Shown here: in pieces, positions 10,679-21,900 of the stretch
Layout: each line of letters opens with the position of its first letter
Numbering within the stretch: position 1 is the first letter of the stretch
NCBI GenBank assembly: GCA_038380435.1
Contig: JAWZYU010000028.1
Coordinates: 41,227,095-41,291,094, forward strand
From: Ryuthela nishihirai
Taxonomy: Eukaryota > Arthropoda > Arachnida > Araneae > Heptathelidae
Length of the DNA: 64,000 nucleotides
Reading direction: 5' to 3'
Position numbers and translations under genes: made by a program
The notes under the pieces: model-generated
Database searches by the model: none
Told to the model about the DNA's origin: nothing
What the model saw: only the letters and a program-made list of their open reading frames with translations

Positions 10679-10680
10679 TA

Positions 10681-11193
10681 CAGTCGCTCAAAAAAGTATC
10701 CGAACACTATGGTTGATTACAGAATTCAGAAAAAATATCTGGCAACGATTTTTTTTAGAAATTAGTGATCTGGCAACCTTCGTGTCACGTGATTACAGAA
10801 TTCAGGAAAAATATCTGGAGCGTGTACAGCAACTGTACACGCTCCAGTTACCGTTCACAGCAAACTGGAGCGTGTGAAGTTACTGCACACACTCCAGTTT
10901 GCTGTGAACGGTAACTGCACACGCTCAATATTTCCGTGAGTGAGCCCACACGATCCAGGTGTTTGTGAGCTCACACGATCCAATGTGCTGTGAACGTTAA
11001 CCGCAACCGCTCCAGTTTGCTGTGAACGGTAACTGCACACGCTCCATATTCATTGCATTATATATTCATACGCATGATATATATTAAAAAATATCCGAAC
11101 ACTATGGTTGATTACAGAATTCAGAAAAAATATCTGCCAACGATTTTTTTTAGAAATTAGTGATCTGGCAACCTTCGTGTCACGTGACACCAA
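10681..11193. mobile_element. MITE-P copy (rearranged)
   Basis: Starts after TA with CAGTCGCTCAAAAAAGTATC, the Tc1/mariner-like terminal sequence, and carries the palindromic core (about 10815-11045). The right part (11085-11193) is again left-end sequence, 'aaaaaatatccgaacactat' to the cacgtgac centre. The normal right tip GAGCGACTG is absent. Confidence 0.85.
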
Positions 11194-11975
11194 GGTGCAA
11201 GGAAATGCTTAGAAGAAATGAGGTGTGGCCCACAGGAAAAAAATGAAGAAGATTTTTCACGATCCATTGTTACTTGTTGAAAGTTCCATAAATTAATTCC
11301 AACATATTTATTTAAATAGTTGTATATCATGTTTTTCCCTGAATTTCGCAATGTTTTTTGCAGAAGTTCTCCTAACCATTGGGATACCATCCCACAATGC
11401 CAAGGTTCCATGACTATCAGTATGCCACTGATTTACACTCAGTTAATGCAAATATGTGCGTACACATGTGAAATTTGCTTTCTTCCTTATTATATCATAA
11501 ACGGTGTCGAAGTTCTTTGAATTTGTCCACGGAAAAAATTAATTCACCGTAAGAGTTTGTTTTTTCCAGACGTTATTCCTCGTTAGCAAAAAAAAAATAT
11601 TTTTTTCAAAAATTCCTATTAGATTAATTTTTTCATTGTATGGTCTGAAGGAGACTCTCCTCCTCGTTTTTTTTTTTGGTTAGTGAGGTCGAAAAAAATA
11701 AAAATGAATGAAAATCCCGTCAAGCAGTTGCTTGCAGCTGAGATCTGACAGGAAAGAACGTTCATAATGAAACTTCCTTTCTTAGCCAATAGATGGCAGC
11801 ACTTATCGGACGAAGGGTATTTGAAAAAATATGACTTTTCTGTTAGAGAATTTATTCCCGTGCGACACGATGCTGCTACGATTTCAAAGCGGGATTTAAA
11901 AGAGAAAAAAATTGCTTTATCGATATTATTTCATGTCATTAATTTATCACTGCCTGTTTGATCGGTGATCACTCG
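11194..11975. other. unassigned AT-rich stretch
   Basis: No gene or shared repeat recognised on either strand. Short open frames (for example 11767-11961) lack any conserved motif. Confidence 0.4.
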
Positions 11976-12203
11976 TGGGTTGTTTTACCTCTGATAGACA
12001 CTTTTTTTTGTTGCACACAATGGACCAAAGAAACTCAGAGAAGGTTGGGGAACCCACTGTAAAGCTGCTAGAATATTTTTGCACACAATAACCACGTCAC
12101 AAGAACCCCAAGGGCTCAGAGAAGGCTGGGAAGAGAACCCACCTGTAAGGACGGATTGACGGGATGACGTGAGGCTTCCAAGACAGCTGTGAGGAGACAG
12201 AAA
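11976..12203 (-). mobile_element. SINE-A copy, truncated and diverged
   Basis: Minus-orientation tail ('gggttgttttacctctga') and body fragments, with the tail region partly repeated near 12070. The head is missing. Confidence 0.75.
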
Positions 12204-12335
12204 CCTCTCTTAAAATGCAAAATGCAATTTGCAAATTTCCAAAATTATTGAAAATAATTATATTGTATCATAAATAATATAAATGGAAATAAAATGGATA
12301 ATAAAATGGAAATAAAGGCTACTTCTACTACTACT

Positions 12336-12715
12336 AATCAACCATAGCGTTAGGATATTTTTTTGAGCGACTGTAGGTGGTCATATTATTTTGATACTAG
12401 ATCGTGTGGGCTCACTCACGGAAATATTGAGCGTGTGCAGTTACCGTTCACAGCAAACTGAAGCGGTTGCGGTTATGTTCACAGCACATCGAATCGTGTG
12501 AGCTCACAAAGACCTGGATCGTGTGGGCTCACTCACGGAAATATTAAGCGTATGCAGTTACCGTTCACAGCAAATTGGAGCGTGTGCAGTCACTGCACAC
12601 GCTCCAGTTTGCTGTGAACGGTAACTGGAGCGTGTACAGTTGCTGTACACGATCCAGATATTTTTTCTGAATGCTGTAATTGACCATAGCGTTCGGATAC
12701 TTTTTTGAGCGATTG
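12336..12715. mobile_element. MITE-P copy, left side truncated
   Basis: Contains the internal junction GAGCGACTGTAGGTGGTCAT, the palindromic core and the right tip GAGCGATTG followed by TA at 12716-12717. The outermost left part is missing. Confidence 0.85.
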
Positions 12716-12963
12716 TATTTTCTCGCCAGGGAAAAATTCAGAATTGCGACCATACAGTCAATATATGGACCAGGTGTGATCTAAATATAAATGTATATGA
12801 AGGGTGATTGGTTGGTAGGAACTGGCTTTCCATTGTTGTATAACATTCGCCCCCCCCCCCTCAGTTTTAAAGGATTTAAAAAAAATTTTGAAAAATGAGT
12901 GAAATGCACACGAGTTTAATATTTGGTTTGCCTTCATTGTCTTTTTATTAGAGCAATGGTCTA

Positions 12964-13247
12964 ACCCACCTGAGTCAGCGTTGAGATTTATCTCCGCAAA
13001 ACCACCACCCTGCCTCGATTAGAAAGTGGTTTGGAAATAGTTTGCCCTCCGTCGGATGGGAGGTTAAGCCATGGCACCGTGTGCACCGTGTCCATACTCT
13101 ATGCACGTGAAAGAACACGCTGGATGCCCTTGACAGGAGGCTATCACCTATCCAGTGGGTTCCCAACCTTCTTGGAGTCCTTGTGACCTGGACCCTTTAG
13201 CCCATTACGCACAAAAAAACTGCGCTCAGAGGCAAAACGAACTAACC
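12964..13247 (+). mobile_element. SINE-A copy, headless and diverged
   Basis: Body and tail of SINE-A from 'gagtcagcgttgagatttat' to 'aaaacgaactaacc'. Several internal deletions. Confidence 0.8.
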
Positions 13248-13262
13248 CTTTTAGCATTCTGA

Positions 13263-13649
13263 GGGCGGGGGTAGCTCAGTCGGTAGCGCTCCAGGCTCGT
13301 AATCTGTAGTTCCCAGGTTCAAGTCCCAGCTGGGTCAGCGTTGAGATTTATCTCCGCAAAATTCCCCGCCCTGCCCACGGTCAGTAGGGGACACCGATGG
13401 GCTTGAAAAGACCGTCGTCTGTCGGATGGGACGTTAAGCCGTGGCTCCGTGTGCGGTAGAGCCATACCCTGTGCACGTTAAAGAACACGCTGGATGGCCT
13501 TGACAGGAGACTACCATCTGTCTCCCAACAGCTGTTCCAGTGGGTCCCTTCCCCCAACCTTCTCTGAGCCTTCGGGGTCCTTGTGGCCTGGCCATTTAGC
13601 CCATGGTGTGCAAAATAGTGCCGCTCAGGGATAAAACAATCCAATCCAA
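13263..13649 (+). mobile_element. SINE-A full copy
   Basis: Flanked by the perfect 11-bp duplication TAGCATTCTGA at 13252-13262 and 13650-13660. Both Pol III boxes are intact. Confidence 0.94.
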
Positions 13650-13660
13650 TAGCATTCTGA

Positions 13661-13910
13661 AGGTGGAGGGCTAAGGCCTCCTATATTTGGTCCTAATCTG
13701 GACTAACAAAATATAGATTTATAAAATAAGTAACCGAGAAGCACATAATATACAGCAGAAAAATAACTTTCTATGTAATAAAATAAAAATCACAAAAAGA
13801 AAATCAATTTTTTTTATAAAAAAAAATAACAAACATATTTTAGAAAAATAGCCCATTTTTACCAAATTCTATATAAAAACCGCATTAAATATAAAATCTA
13901 AATAACAGAT
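13661..13910. other. AT-rich stretch before the LINE insertion
   Basis: No gene seen. Host flank of the LINE insertion that starts at 13927. Confidence 0.4.
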
Positions 13911-15568
13911 GACGTAAACTATAACACCCACAAACTTTATTAACTTTATATAAAAACTTAATTAGATCGAAAATGGAATATGGCATTGAACTAATAGATC
14001 ATCCAAATTTATCCAAACTTAAAAGACTAAATGTTATACAAAATAAATGTTTAAAGATAGCTTTGGGTCTTCCAAAGTTCTGTCCTACACTTGCTCTCAT
14101 GGCAGAAACTCCCATACCAAATTTTGAAATCAGACACTCTATTTTGTTATTAAAATACTATACAAGACTTAATCTTAAATTACCTGACCATCCTTTCTAT
14201 CTAAAATTTAAAAGGCTATCATTTTACAAAATATTAAAGAACAATTCATTTTTAATAGACTACTTTAATAAATTCCACAAGGAGGACCTACGAGGAGACA
14301 TACCTGATATTTTAGCAACCTGGTGTTATAAATTAAATACCTTTTACACTGAAATCCCCCTATTAAACTCTAAAATCAATTCTTCAAATGAAGCCATTTT
14401 ACAACTATTCGATAATTTTAAAAAAGAAAAATTCAACAACTTTCTTGAAATATATACAGACGGCTCATTTTTACAAGAATCTGGTTCAGCTTCTGCAGCC
14501 GCATATATTCCATCACTAAACAAATCACTACAATTTCAACTACCAAAACATACTCCTAATCCTTCACGCAGAAATATATGCTGTGCTTGCTACATTCAGC
14601 TGTATTTTACAAAATATTAAAGATCAATTCATTGTAATATTCATGGACTCAAAAGGAGCAATTCTTACATTAAAACAAGATAATTCATATTCTGCATATC
14701 CACACTATATAAACTCCCTCCTCAAATTAAACACTGAAAATCTTAAAAAAAATATTAATAATATTTATCTAAGCTGGATTTCAGGACACTCTGGAATCAA
14801 AGGAAATGAAGAAGCAGATGAAATCGCAAAATCTACTCAAAATCTAAATATATGCACTCCTATTCACAACTTCTATATTAGATCGAAAAGGAAATAACCT
14901 AGAATTCTCCATGGTCGAAAACTTTTTTCAAATAAACTCACTTCTTCAATCTAATTTTAGATCTTCACTTTCAAATAAAATTAATTATCCTTTAAATTTA
15001 CCTTATAACAGACAAGAAATTAAAATTATTCTAAGATTAAGAACAGATACCATTATGTTAAATAAGTCTAAATTCTTTTTAAACATTAGTGATACTCTAA
15101 ATTGTTCAACCTGTAATCTAATAGAAAATTCTACACACATTATTTTAAATTTGATATTAAATAATGATAAATTAAATTGTGATAAATTTCATCTTCAAAG
15201 AAGTAATTTTTTTAAAAAACTTGAAAGCATTGGAATTAAAGACTTTAATATAAATTCAACTTTAAACTTTCCTATTTTTGCTACACAACTAAAAATCATC
15301 CGTTTCCTGCTTGACTTCCTCCATGAGACAAACATACGGTTTAAAATATAATAAAAAAAAAATATATATATAACGAAAGAAGAAAAAAAATAATTATATA
15401 TATATAATTTTATAATTTTCCTTGAAAAAGCTTTTCGAAGGAGAAAGGAGATGAAGAAAAAAAAAAACCAAAATAAACAAGACAATAAAATCCCAAATGG
15501 GAAAGCCTGCAAAAGGACCTCCCAATAACAGTGACGTTAAGTAAGTAAGTAAGACGTAAACTATAACA
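13911..15568 (+). mobile_element. 5'-truncated LINE with 16-bp target-site duplication
   Basis: GACGTAAACTATAACA occurs at 13911-13926 and 15553-15568 and brackets a 1,626-bp insert (13927-15552). The insert ends in a (TAAG)n tail instead of poly(A). It holds the C-terminal part of a non-LTR ORF2 (see 13973-15351). Its base composition (about 75% AT) is stronger than that of its neighbours. Confidence 0.93.
13973..15351 (+). pseudogene. LINE ORF2 C-terminus: thumb, RNase H and Cys-rich tail, two frameshifts
   Basis: Three consecutive frames form one protein. The first (13973-14560) starts inside the region after the reverse transcriptase (LKRLNVIQNKCLKIALGLPK, a common post-RT motif of Jockey/R1-like elements) and reaches EIYTDGSF, the first RNase H Asp. 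The frame then shifts near 14550-14575 to HAEIYAVLATF (Glu), MDSKGAI (Asp) and WISGHSGIKGNEEADEIAK (His and Asp). A second shift near 14880-14897 leads to IILRLRTDTIMLNKSKF and CSTCNLIENSTHIILN, with a stop at 15349-15351. All four RNase H acidic positions are visible, so decay is recent and mainly by indels. Confidence 0.88.
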
Positions 15569-15689
15569 AAAAAAAAGAACTAAGTGTTGGAAATGAGAAT
15601 AGTGTTCTCTTTGTTATTTTCTCAATGCAAAAATAATTTCAATATTTATTAAGATTTGAATTTAAATAGATTTCGTTTCTGCTTTCCAG

Positions 15690-15914
15690 CCGAGTGCCCA
15701 AGCTCAGCAAGCGAACAACAACAACGTTTACGCCGATTGTGGTTCGGTTAAAGGATGCTTTGGTCTTCCAAGCACATGCGTCGAGAAGCAGGTCTGCCAA
15801 GTCGTACTCACCTACAGCATCGTGGACGATAACGCGGTGCAGTTCGAAATGGCGGGAGCCCTCGGCAACACGGATGGCTGGATTGCGATGGGCTTGTCCG
15901 AGGACAACAAAATG
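15690..15914 (+). CDS. FRRS1-like exon a (DOMON N-terminal part)
   Basis: Acceptor tgctttccag, donor ATG|GTGAGT, phase 0 to 0, 75 codons. It encodes PSAQAQQANNNN (linker), then DCGSVKGCFG and GWIAMGLSEDNKM, the most conserved DOMON strands. Cysteines at residues 17, 23, 30 and 36 are typical of the family. A longer open frame in another phase overlaps it but is not conserved. Confidence 0.93.
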
Positions 15915-18900
15915 GTGAGTTCTTCATGTACACAGAGAATTTGTTTGTATTTCTGTCTTGTTTGTCCGGCATTAGATGGTCAGAACTAGTATCATCAAAC
16001 TTCATTTATAGCTTCATCTGACCATAACGGGGCGGGGGTGGCTCATCGGTAGCGCGCCAGTCTCCTAATCTGTAGTTCCCAGTTCGAGTCCCAGCTGGGT
16101 CAGCATTGAGATTTATGTCTGTAAAATTCCCCGCCTTGCCCACGGTCAGTAGGGGATACCGATGGGCTTGGAAATGCCGCCGTCCGTCGGATGGGACGTT
16201 AAGCCGTGGCCCGTGTGCGGGAGAGCCATACCCTGTGTACGTTAAATAACACACTGGATGGCCTTAACGGGACGCTACCATCTGTCTGCCAACAGCTGTT
16301 CCAGTGGGTTTCCTCTCCCAACTTTCTAGTCCCAGCTGGACTAGCTGGGTCAGCGTTGAGATTTATCTCTGCAAAATTCCCCGCCTTGCCCACGGTCAGT
16401 AGGGGATACCGATGGGCTTGGAAATGCCGCCGTCCGTCGGATGGGACGTTAAGCCGTGGCCCGTGTGCGGAAGAGCCATACCCTGTGTACGTTAAATAAC
16501 ACACTGGATGGCCTTAACGGGACGCTACCATCTGTCTCCCAACAGCTGTTCCAGTGGGTTTCCTCTTCCAACTTTCTAGTCCCAGCTGGACTAGCTGGGT
16601 CAGCGTTGAGATTTATCTCTGCAAAATTCCCCGCCTTGCCCACGGTCAATAGGGGATACCGATGGGCTTGGAAAGGCCGCCGTCCGTCGGATGGGACGTT
16701 AAGCCGTCCTCTCGTATGTGGGAGAGCCATACCCTGTGTACGTTAAAGAACACGCTGGATGGCCTTGACGGGAGGTTACCATCTGTCTCCCAACAGCTGT
16801 TCTAGTGGGTCTCCTCCCCCAACTTTCTCTGAGCCTTCGGGGTCCATGTGACCTGGCCATTTAGCCCATGGTGTGCAAAAGAATGCAGCTCAGAGGTAAA
16901 ACAACCCAACAAATCTGACCATAACTTAGTGCACTTGAAATGTGTTCGAGCCCACAAATTTGACCCTCCCCAAAAAATGGCTGTGAAAAGTTCTGATACG
17001 AGTCACTGCTACTCTGAGTCATTTTCTATGCATTAAATCCAGAGCAACGCTGGATTATTTTGCTGTAAAAAAATAGTAATTAATGAAGTGTTCAGTGTTT
17101 GTATGTATACGTGAAAGGTAACTTATAGATCATGTGTGAAATAAAATTACGTATGTGTATAGCGATACTGATATGCGGCTTTATTATCTTATAGGAAAAT
17201 TTTTTTGTCAAGTCATTTATGTGAACTCTATGTGTGTTTTTTTTTTCCTGTAGGGCAGTGACAGTGTCACTGAGTGCGTGCTTTTAGGTGACAAAGTGGC
17301 TGTCCGACAAAGTTGGAATGTTCCACGGCCTAGGAAGAACAACGAACTACTGCCAGAGGTAATTTTAGCTGTAGTTTTGAAATAATCGCTTTTATAAATC
17401 AAAAAATTATTAAATCAGTGATTATCACGGGATATATTTCGAGGGTGTGTTGGAGGGGAGGACCTATCTAACATTTTGCAATGTCTTGAAGATCTGGGGG
17501 AGGTGGCTTAGTTGGTAGCGCGCCAGGCACGTAATCTACAGTTTTCAGGTTCGAGTCCCAGCTGGGTCAGCATCGAGATTTATCACTGCTAAACTCCAAG
17601 CTTTGCCTATCTGGCCAGTAGGGAACACATATGGGGTTGGAATGGCCGCCGTCCGTCGGATGGGACGTTAAGCCGTGGGCTAGTAGTGTACGGGAGAGCC
17701 ATACCCTGTGCACGTTGAAGAATACGCTGGATGGCCTTGACGGGAGGCTACCATCTGTCTCCCAACAGCTCTTTCAGTGGGACCGCTCCCCTAACCTTCT
17801 CTGAGCCTTCGGGGTCCTTGGGACCTGGACATTTAGCCCATGGTGTGCAAAAAAAGTGTCGCTCAGAGGAAAAACAACCTAACCTTGAAGATATTCTTAT
17901 CCTGCTTCCACAAAAGTAACATTCTTTTCTGATTCTTATACCTGTTCCGCTTCCACATTAGATTTCTGGGGCGGGGGTAGCTCAGTCGGTAGCGCGCCAG
18001 ACTCGTAATCTGTAGTTCCCAGGTTCGAGTCCCAGCTGGGTGAGCGTTGAGATTTATCTCCGCAAAATTCTCCGCCCTGCCCACGGTCAGTAGGGGACAC
18101 CGATGGGCTTGGAAAGGCCGACGTCCGTCGGATGGGACGTTAAGCCGTGGCCCCGTGTGCGGGAGAGCCATACCCTGTGCACGTTAAAGAACACGCTGGA
18201 TGGCCTTGACGAGAGGCTACCATCTGTCTCCCAACAGCTGTTCCAGTGGGTCCCCTCCCCAAACCTTCTCTGAGCCTTCGGGATCCTTGTGACCGGGACA
18301 TTTACCCCATTATGTGCAAAAAAAGTGCCTCTCAGAGGTAAAACAACCCAACCCACTAGATTTCTAATAATTCAAAAGACAAAGTCTTTGGGAGACCAGA
18401 AGAGCTTCACCAACTGTTTACTTTTGCTGAGAGTGTTTGAAAATTTTTCGCAACTGAACAGGGACTTGCCGAAATCAATTAGGGCGAAGTATGTCGAAAC
18501 CTGATTTTGAGATTTTCACCTTTAATCACCGCTTTATCCTCACTGGTAAAAGGTCTCCGATTGACCTGGAAATGACACCTTTTCTCGGATATGACAAACC
18601 TTGCCACACGTGCTGTAGTCGAATCCTTTAGCTATACCTCTGAGTGCTACTGTTACGCATACAATGGGTTAAAAGGCCAGGTCACAAGAACCCCGAGTGC
18701 TTAGCATTGGTTAGCAGAAGAGTTGGGTTGGGTTGTTTTACCTCTGAGCTGCACTTTTTTGCACACCATGGGCTAAATGGCCAGGTCACATGGACCCCGA
18801 AGGCTCAGAGAAGGTTGTGGGAGGGGTTGGTTGGTTGTTTTACCTCTGAGCGGCAATTTTTGCACACCATGGGCTAAATGGGCAGGTCACATGGACCCTG

Positions 18901-21900
18901 AAGGCTCAGAGAAGGTTGGGGGAGGGGACCCACTGGAACAGCTGTTGGGAGACAGATGGTAACCTCCCGTCAAGGCCATCCAGCGTGTTCTTTAACGTGC
19001 ACAGGGTATGGCTCTCCCGCACACGGGGCCACGTCTTATCGTCCCATCCGACGGACGGCGGCCTATTTCAAGCCCATCGGTGTCCCCTACTGACCGTGGG
19101 CAGGGGGGGGGGATTTTGCGGAGATAAATCTCAACGCTGACCCAGCTGGGACTCGAACCTGGGAACTACAGATTACGAGCCTGGCGCGCTACCGACTGAG
19201 CCACCCCCCGCCCCTACTGAACAGGGACTTGCCGAAATCAATTAGGGCGAAGTATGTCGAAACCTAATTTTGAGATTTTCACCTTTAATCACCGATTTAT
19301 CCTCACTGGTAAAAGGTCTCCGATTGACCCGGAAATGACACCTTTTCTCGGATATGACAAACCTTGCCACACGTGCTGTAGTCGAGTCCTTTAGCTATAC
19401 CTCTGAGTGCCACAGTTACGCATACAATGGGTTAAAAGGCCAGGTCACAAGAACCCCGAGTGCTTAGCATTGGTTAGCAGAAGAGACCCACTGGGTGGTT
19501 GTTAGGAGATAGATGGAAAAGGAGACAAATCCATCAAGCCCCCCCCCCCCCAGTGTTTGTATTAAGTGCTCAGGATTATGGCTCGCGTACCAAGGAACCA
19601 TGGAATTAGAATTTTAATTAGAATGAATAAAATTAAGCCGTCCCGTGGCCGAGTGGTTAGCGCGCTTGACTACTGATCTAAGAGACTGGGTTCTGAGCCC
19701 CGGGTAAGGCATGGATGTATGTGTTGTTTTTCTGCTGAGGTCCTGCCATCCTCTCAGATATTCTACTGTGGCATATAAACTGACAGGCTCCTGTCAGACC
19801 TCTGTGGCAAGCAGCTGCTTGAGGGGGTATTTATTTATTTCATTATTATAAAATTTCATTTAACTCAGATATATTGAAAAGATGTGAATGATTGGATTTT
19901 GGTTGAATATCTTATAATTCGCTGTATCGTTAAAAGGATTGTAGTGATGGAAATCTGATTTCTTTTTTCCTTTTAGCAACACAACGGCATCTTTCAAGAG
20001 ACAGGAAGTTACGAAGAAGGGGTCATGACCTGTCGATGGAAGAGGCCATTCGTCACGACGGTCAAGGGACAAACATTCGACCTTTTGAGGAACCAATATT
20101 ACATTCTGCTCTCGAAAGGGCCTCTCAACACTGCAGGAGGTGAGATTGGACATGAGACGAAACTTATGTCTTACTGAAAAAACAACCTCCAAATCTGGAG
20201 TAAAAAAAAAATTGGGTTGGGTTGTTTTACCTCTGAGCGGCACTTTTTTGCACACCATGGGCTAAATGGCCAGGTCACATGGACCCCGAAAGCTCAGAGA
20301 AGGTTGGGGGAGGGGACCCACTCGAATAGCTGTTGGGAGACAGGTGGTAGCCTCCCGTCAAGGCCATCCAGCGTGTTCTTTAACGTTGGGTTGTTTTACC
20401 TCTGAGCGGCACTTTTTTGCACACCATGGGCTAAATGGTCAGGTCACATGGACCCCGAAGGCTCAGAGAAGGTTGGGGGAGGGGACCCACTGGAACAGCT
20501 GTTGGGAGACAGATGGTAGCCTCCCGTCAAGGCCATCCAGCGTGTTCTTTAACGTGCACAGGGTATGGCTCTCCCGCACACGGGGCCACGGCTTAACGTC
20601 CCATCCGACGGACGGCGGCCTTTCCAAGCCCATCGGTGTCCCTTACTGACCGTGGGCAGGGCGGGGAATTTTTGCGGAGATAAATCTCAACGCTGACCCA
20701 GCTGGGACTCGAACCTGGGAACTACAGATTACGAGCCTGGCACGCTACCGACTGAGCCACCCCCGCCCCTGGGGGAAGGTAACCCACTGAAGAGCTGTTA
20801 GGATACAGATGGCAACTTCCCGTCAAGCCACTTAGTATGTTATTTAATGGGCACAGGGTATGGCTCGTCTTGCACATGGGTCACGGCTTTACGTCTTGTG
20901 CGACGGTCTTTCCAAGCCATCGGTGTCCTCTATTGGCCGTGGTCAGGGTGGGGAGTTTTCAGGAGATAAATCTCAACGCTCCCTCTGGTGGGACTAAAAA
21001 CTAGTACTGCAGATTACGAGCCTGGCGCGCTTACCAACTATACTTCCCTTCCCAACGATCACGTTTCAAGAAATAAAAGTAATTTTTAATTCGTAAATTA
21101 ACGAGGTGTAGGTTGACTCAGTCGGTATCGCCCCAGGCCTGTAATCTACAATTCCCAGGTTCGAGTCCGAAGTGTGGCAGCATTGGGATTTATCTCCGCT
21201 GATCCCCACCCTGTCCTCAGTGAAAAAAGGATGGACTTGGAAAGACTGCCGTCCATCTTATGGGACATTTAACCATGGCGCCACTGAGTGAATGAAAAAA
21301 AAAATCCGGAAAATTTATGTCATATCCGCTGGAAAAATGGTAGCCGATGATGATGTAGTGGTTAGCATAACTGGCATGTTTCCAGGAGACGTGGGTTCGA
21401 ATCCCACTCACGGCCCAACCATTTTTTTCAGCTTATTATTTCTCATTAATAGTATGTATGTTTTTTAGACGAATATGTAATTGAAATCATTTTTTTTCCC
21501 TTTTCAGATAAAATAATTCACAGCTCCCGATTGCCGTCTGCTAATCCTGTCAATTTAACGTCAGTTTCTGTTGTCATCGGTAAACCCTCGAGGCTCATTA
21601 AGATTCATGGTGAGTGCATCGAAAATTTTTTGCATTGGTTTTAGTAACTAGGACCTTTTTTTTTTGCTTGTTTCGTTACTTCCTTCCTTTCCGTTGGAAT
21701 ATTCCACCTATTTCGTAAATTGATATCGAATGTGGCCGAGTGGTTAGCACGCTAGGCTATTGATCTAAGGGACCTGGGCTTGAGCCCCGGGTAAGGCATG
21801 GAACGCTAGGCTACTGATCTAAGGGACCTGGGTTTGAGCCCCGGGTAAGGCATGGAACGCTAGGCTACTGATCTAAGGGGCCTGGGTTTGAGCCCCGGGT

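Noticed and set aside
15694..15918. 74-codon frame overlapping the first FRRS1-like exon
   Set aside because: It is in a different phase from the conserved DOMON reading and has no similarity of its own.
20217..20649. Many 60-170 codon frames with RVWLSRTRGHGLTSHPTDGG-like sequence
   Set aside because: This peptide recurs wherever SINE-A occurs and comes from translating the SINE body. It is not a gene family.
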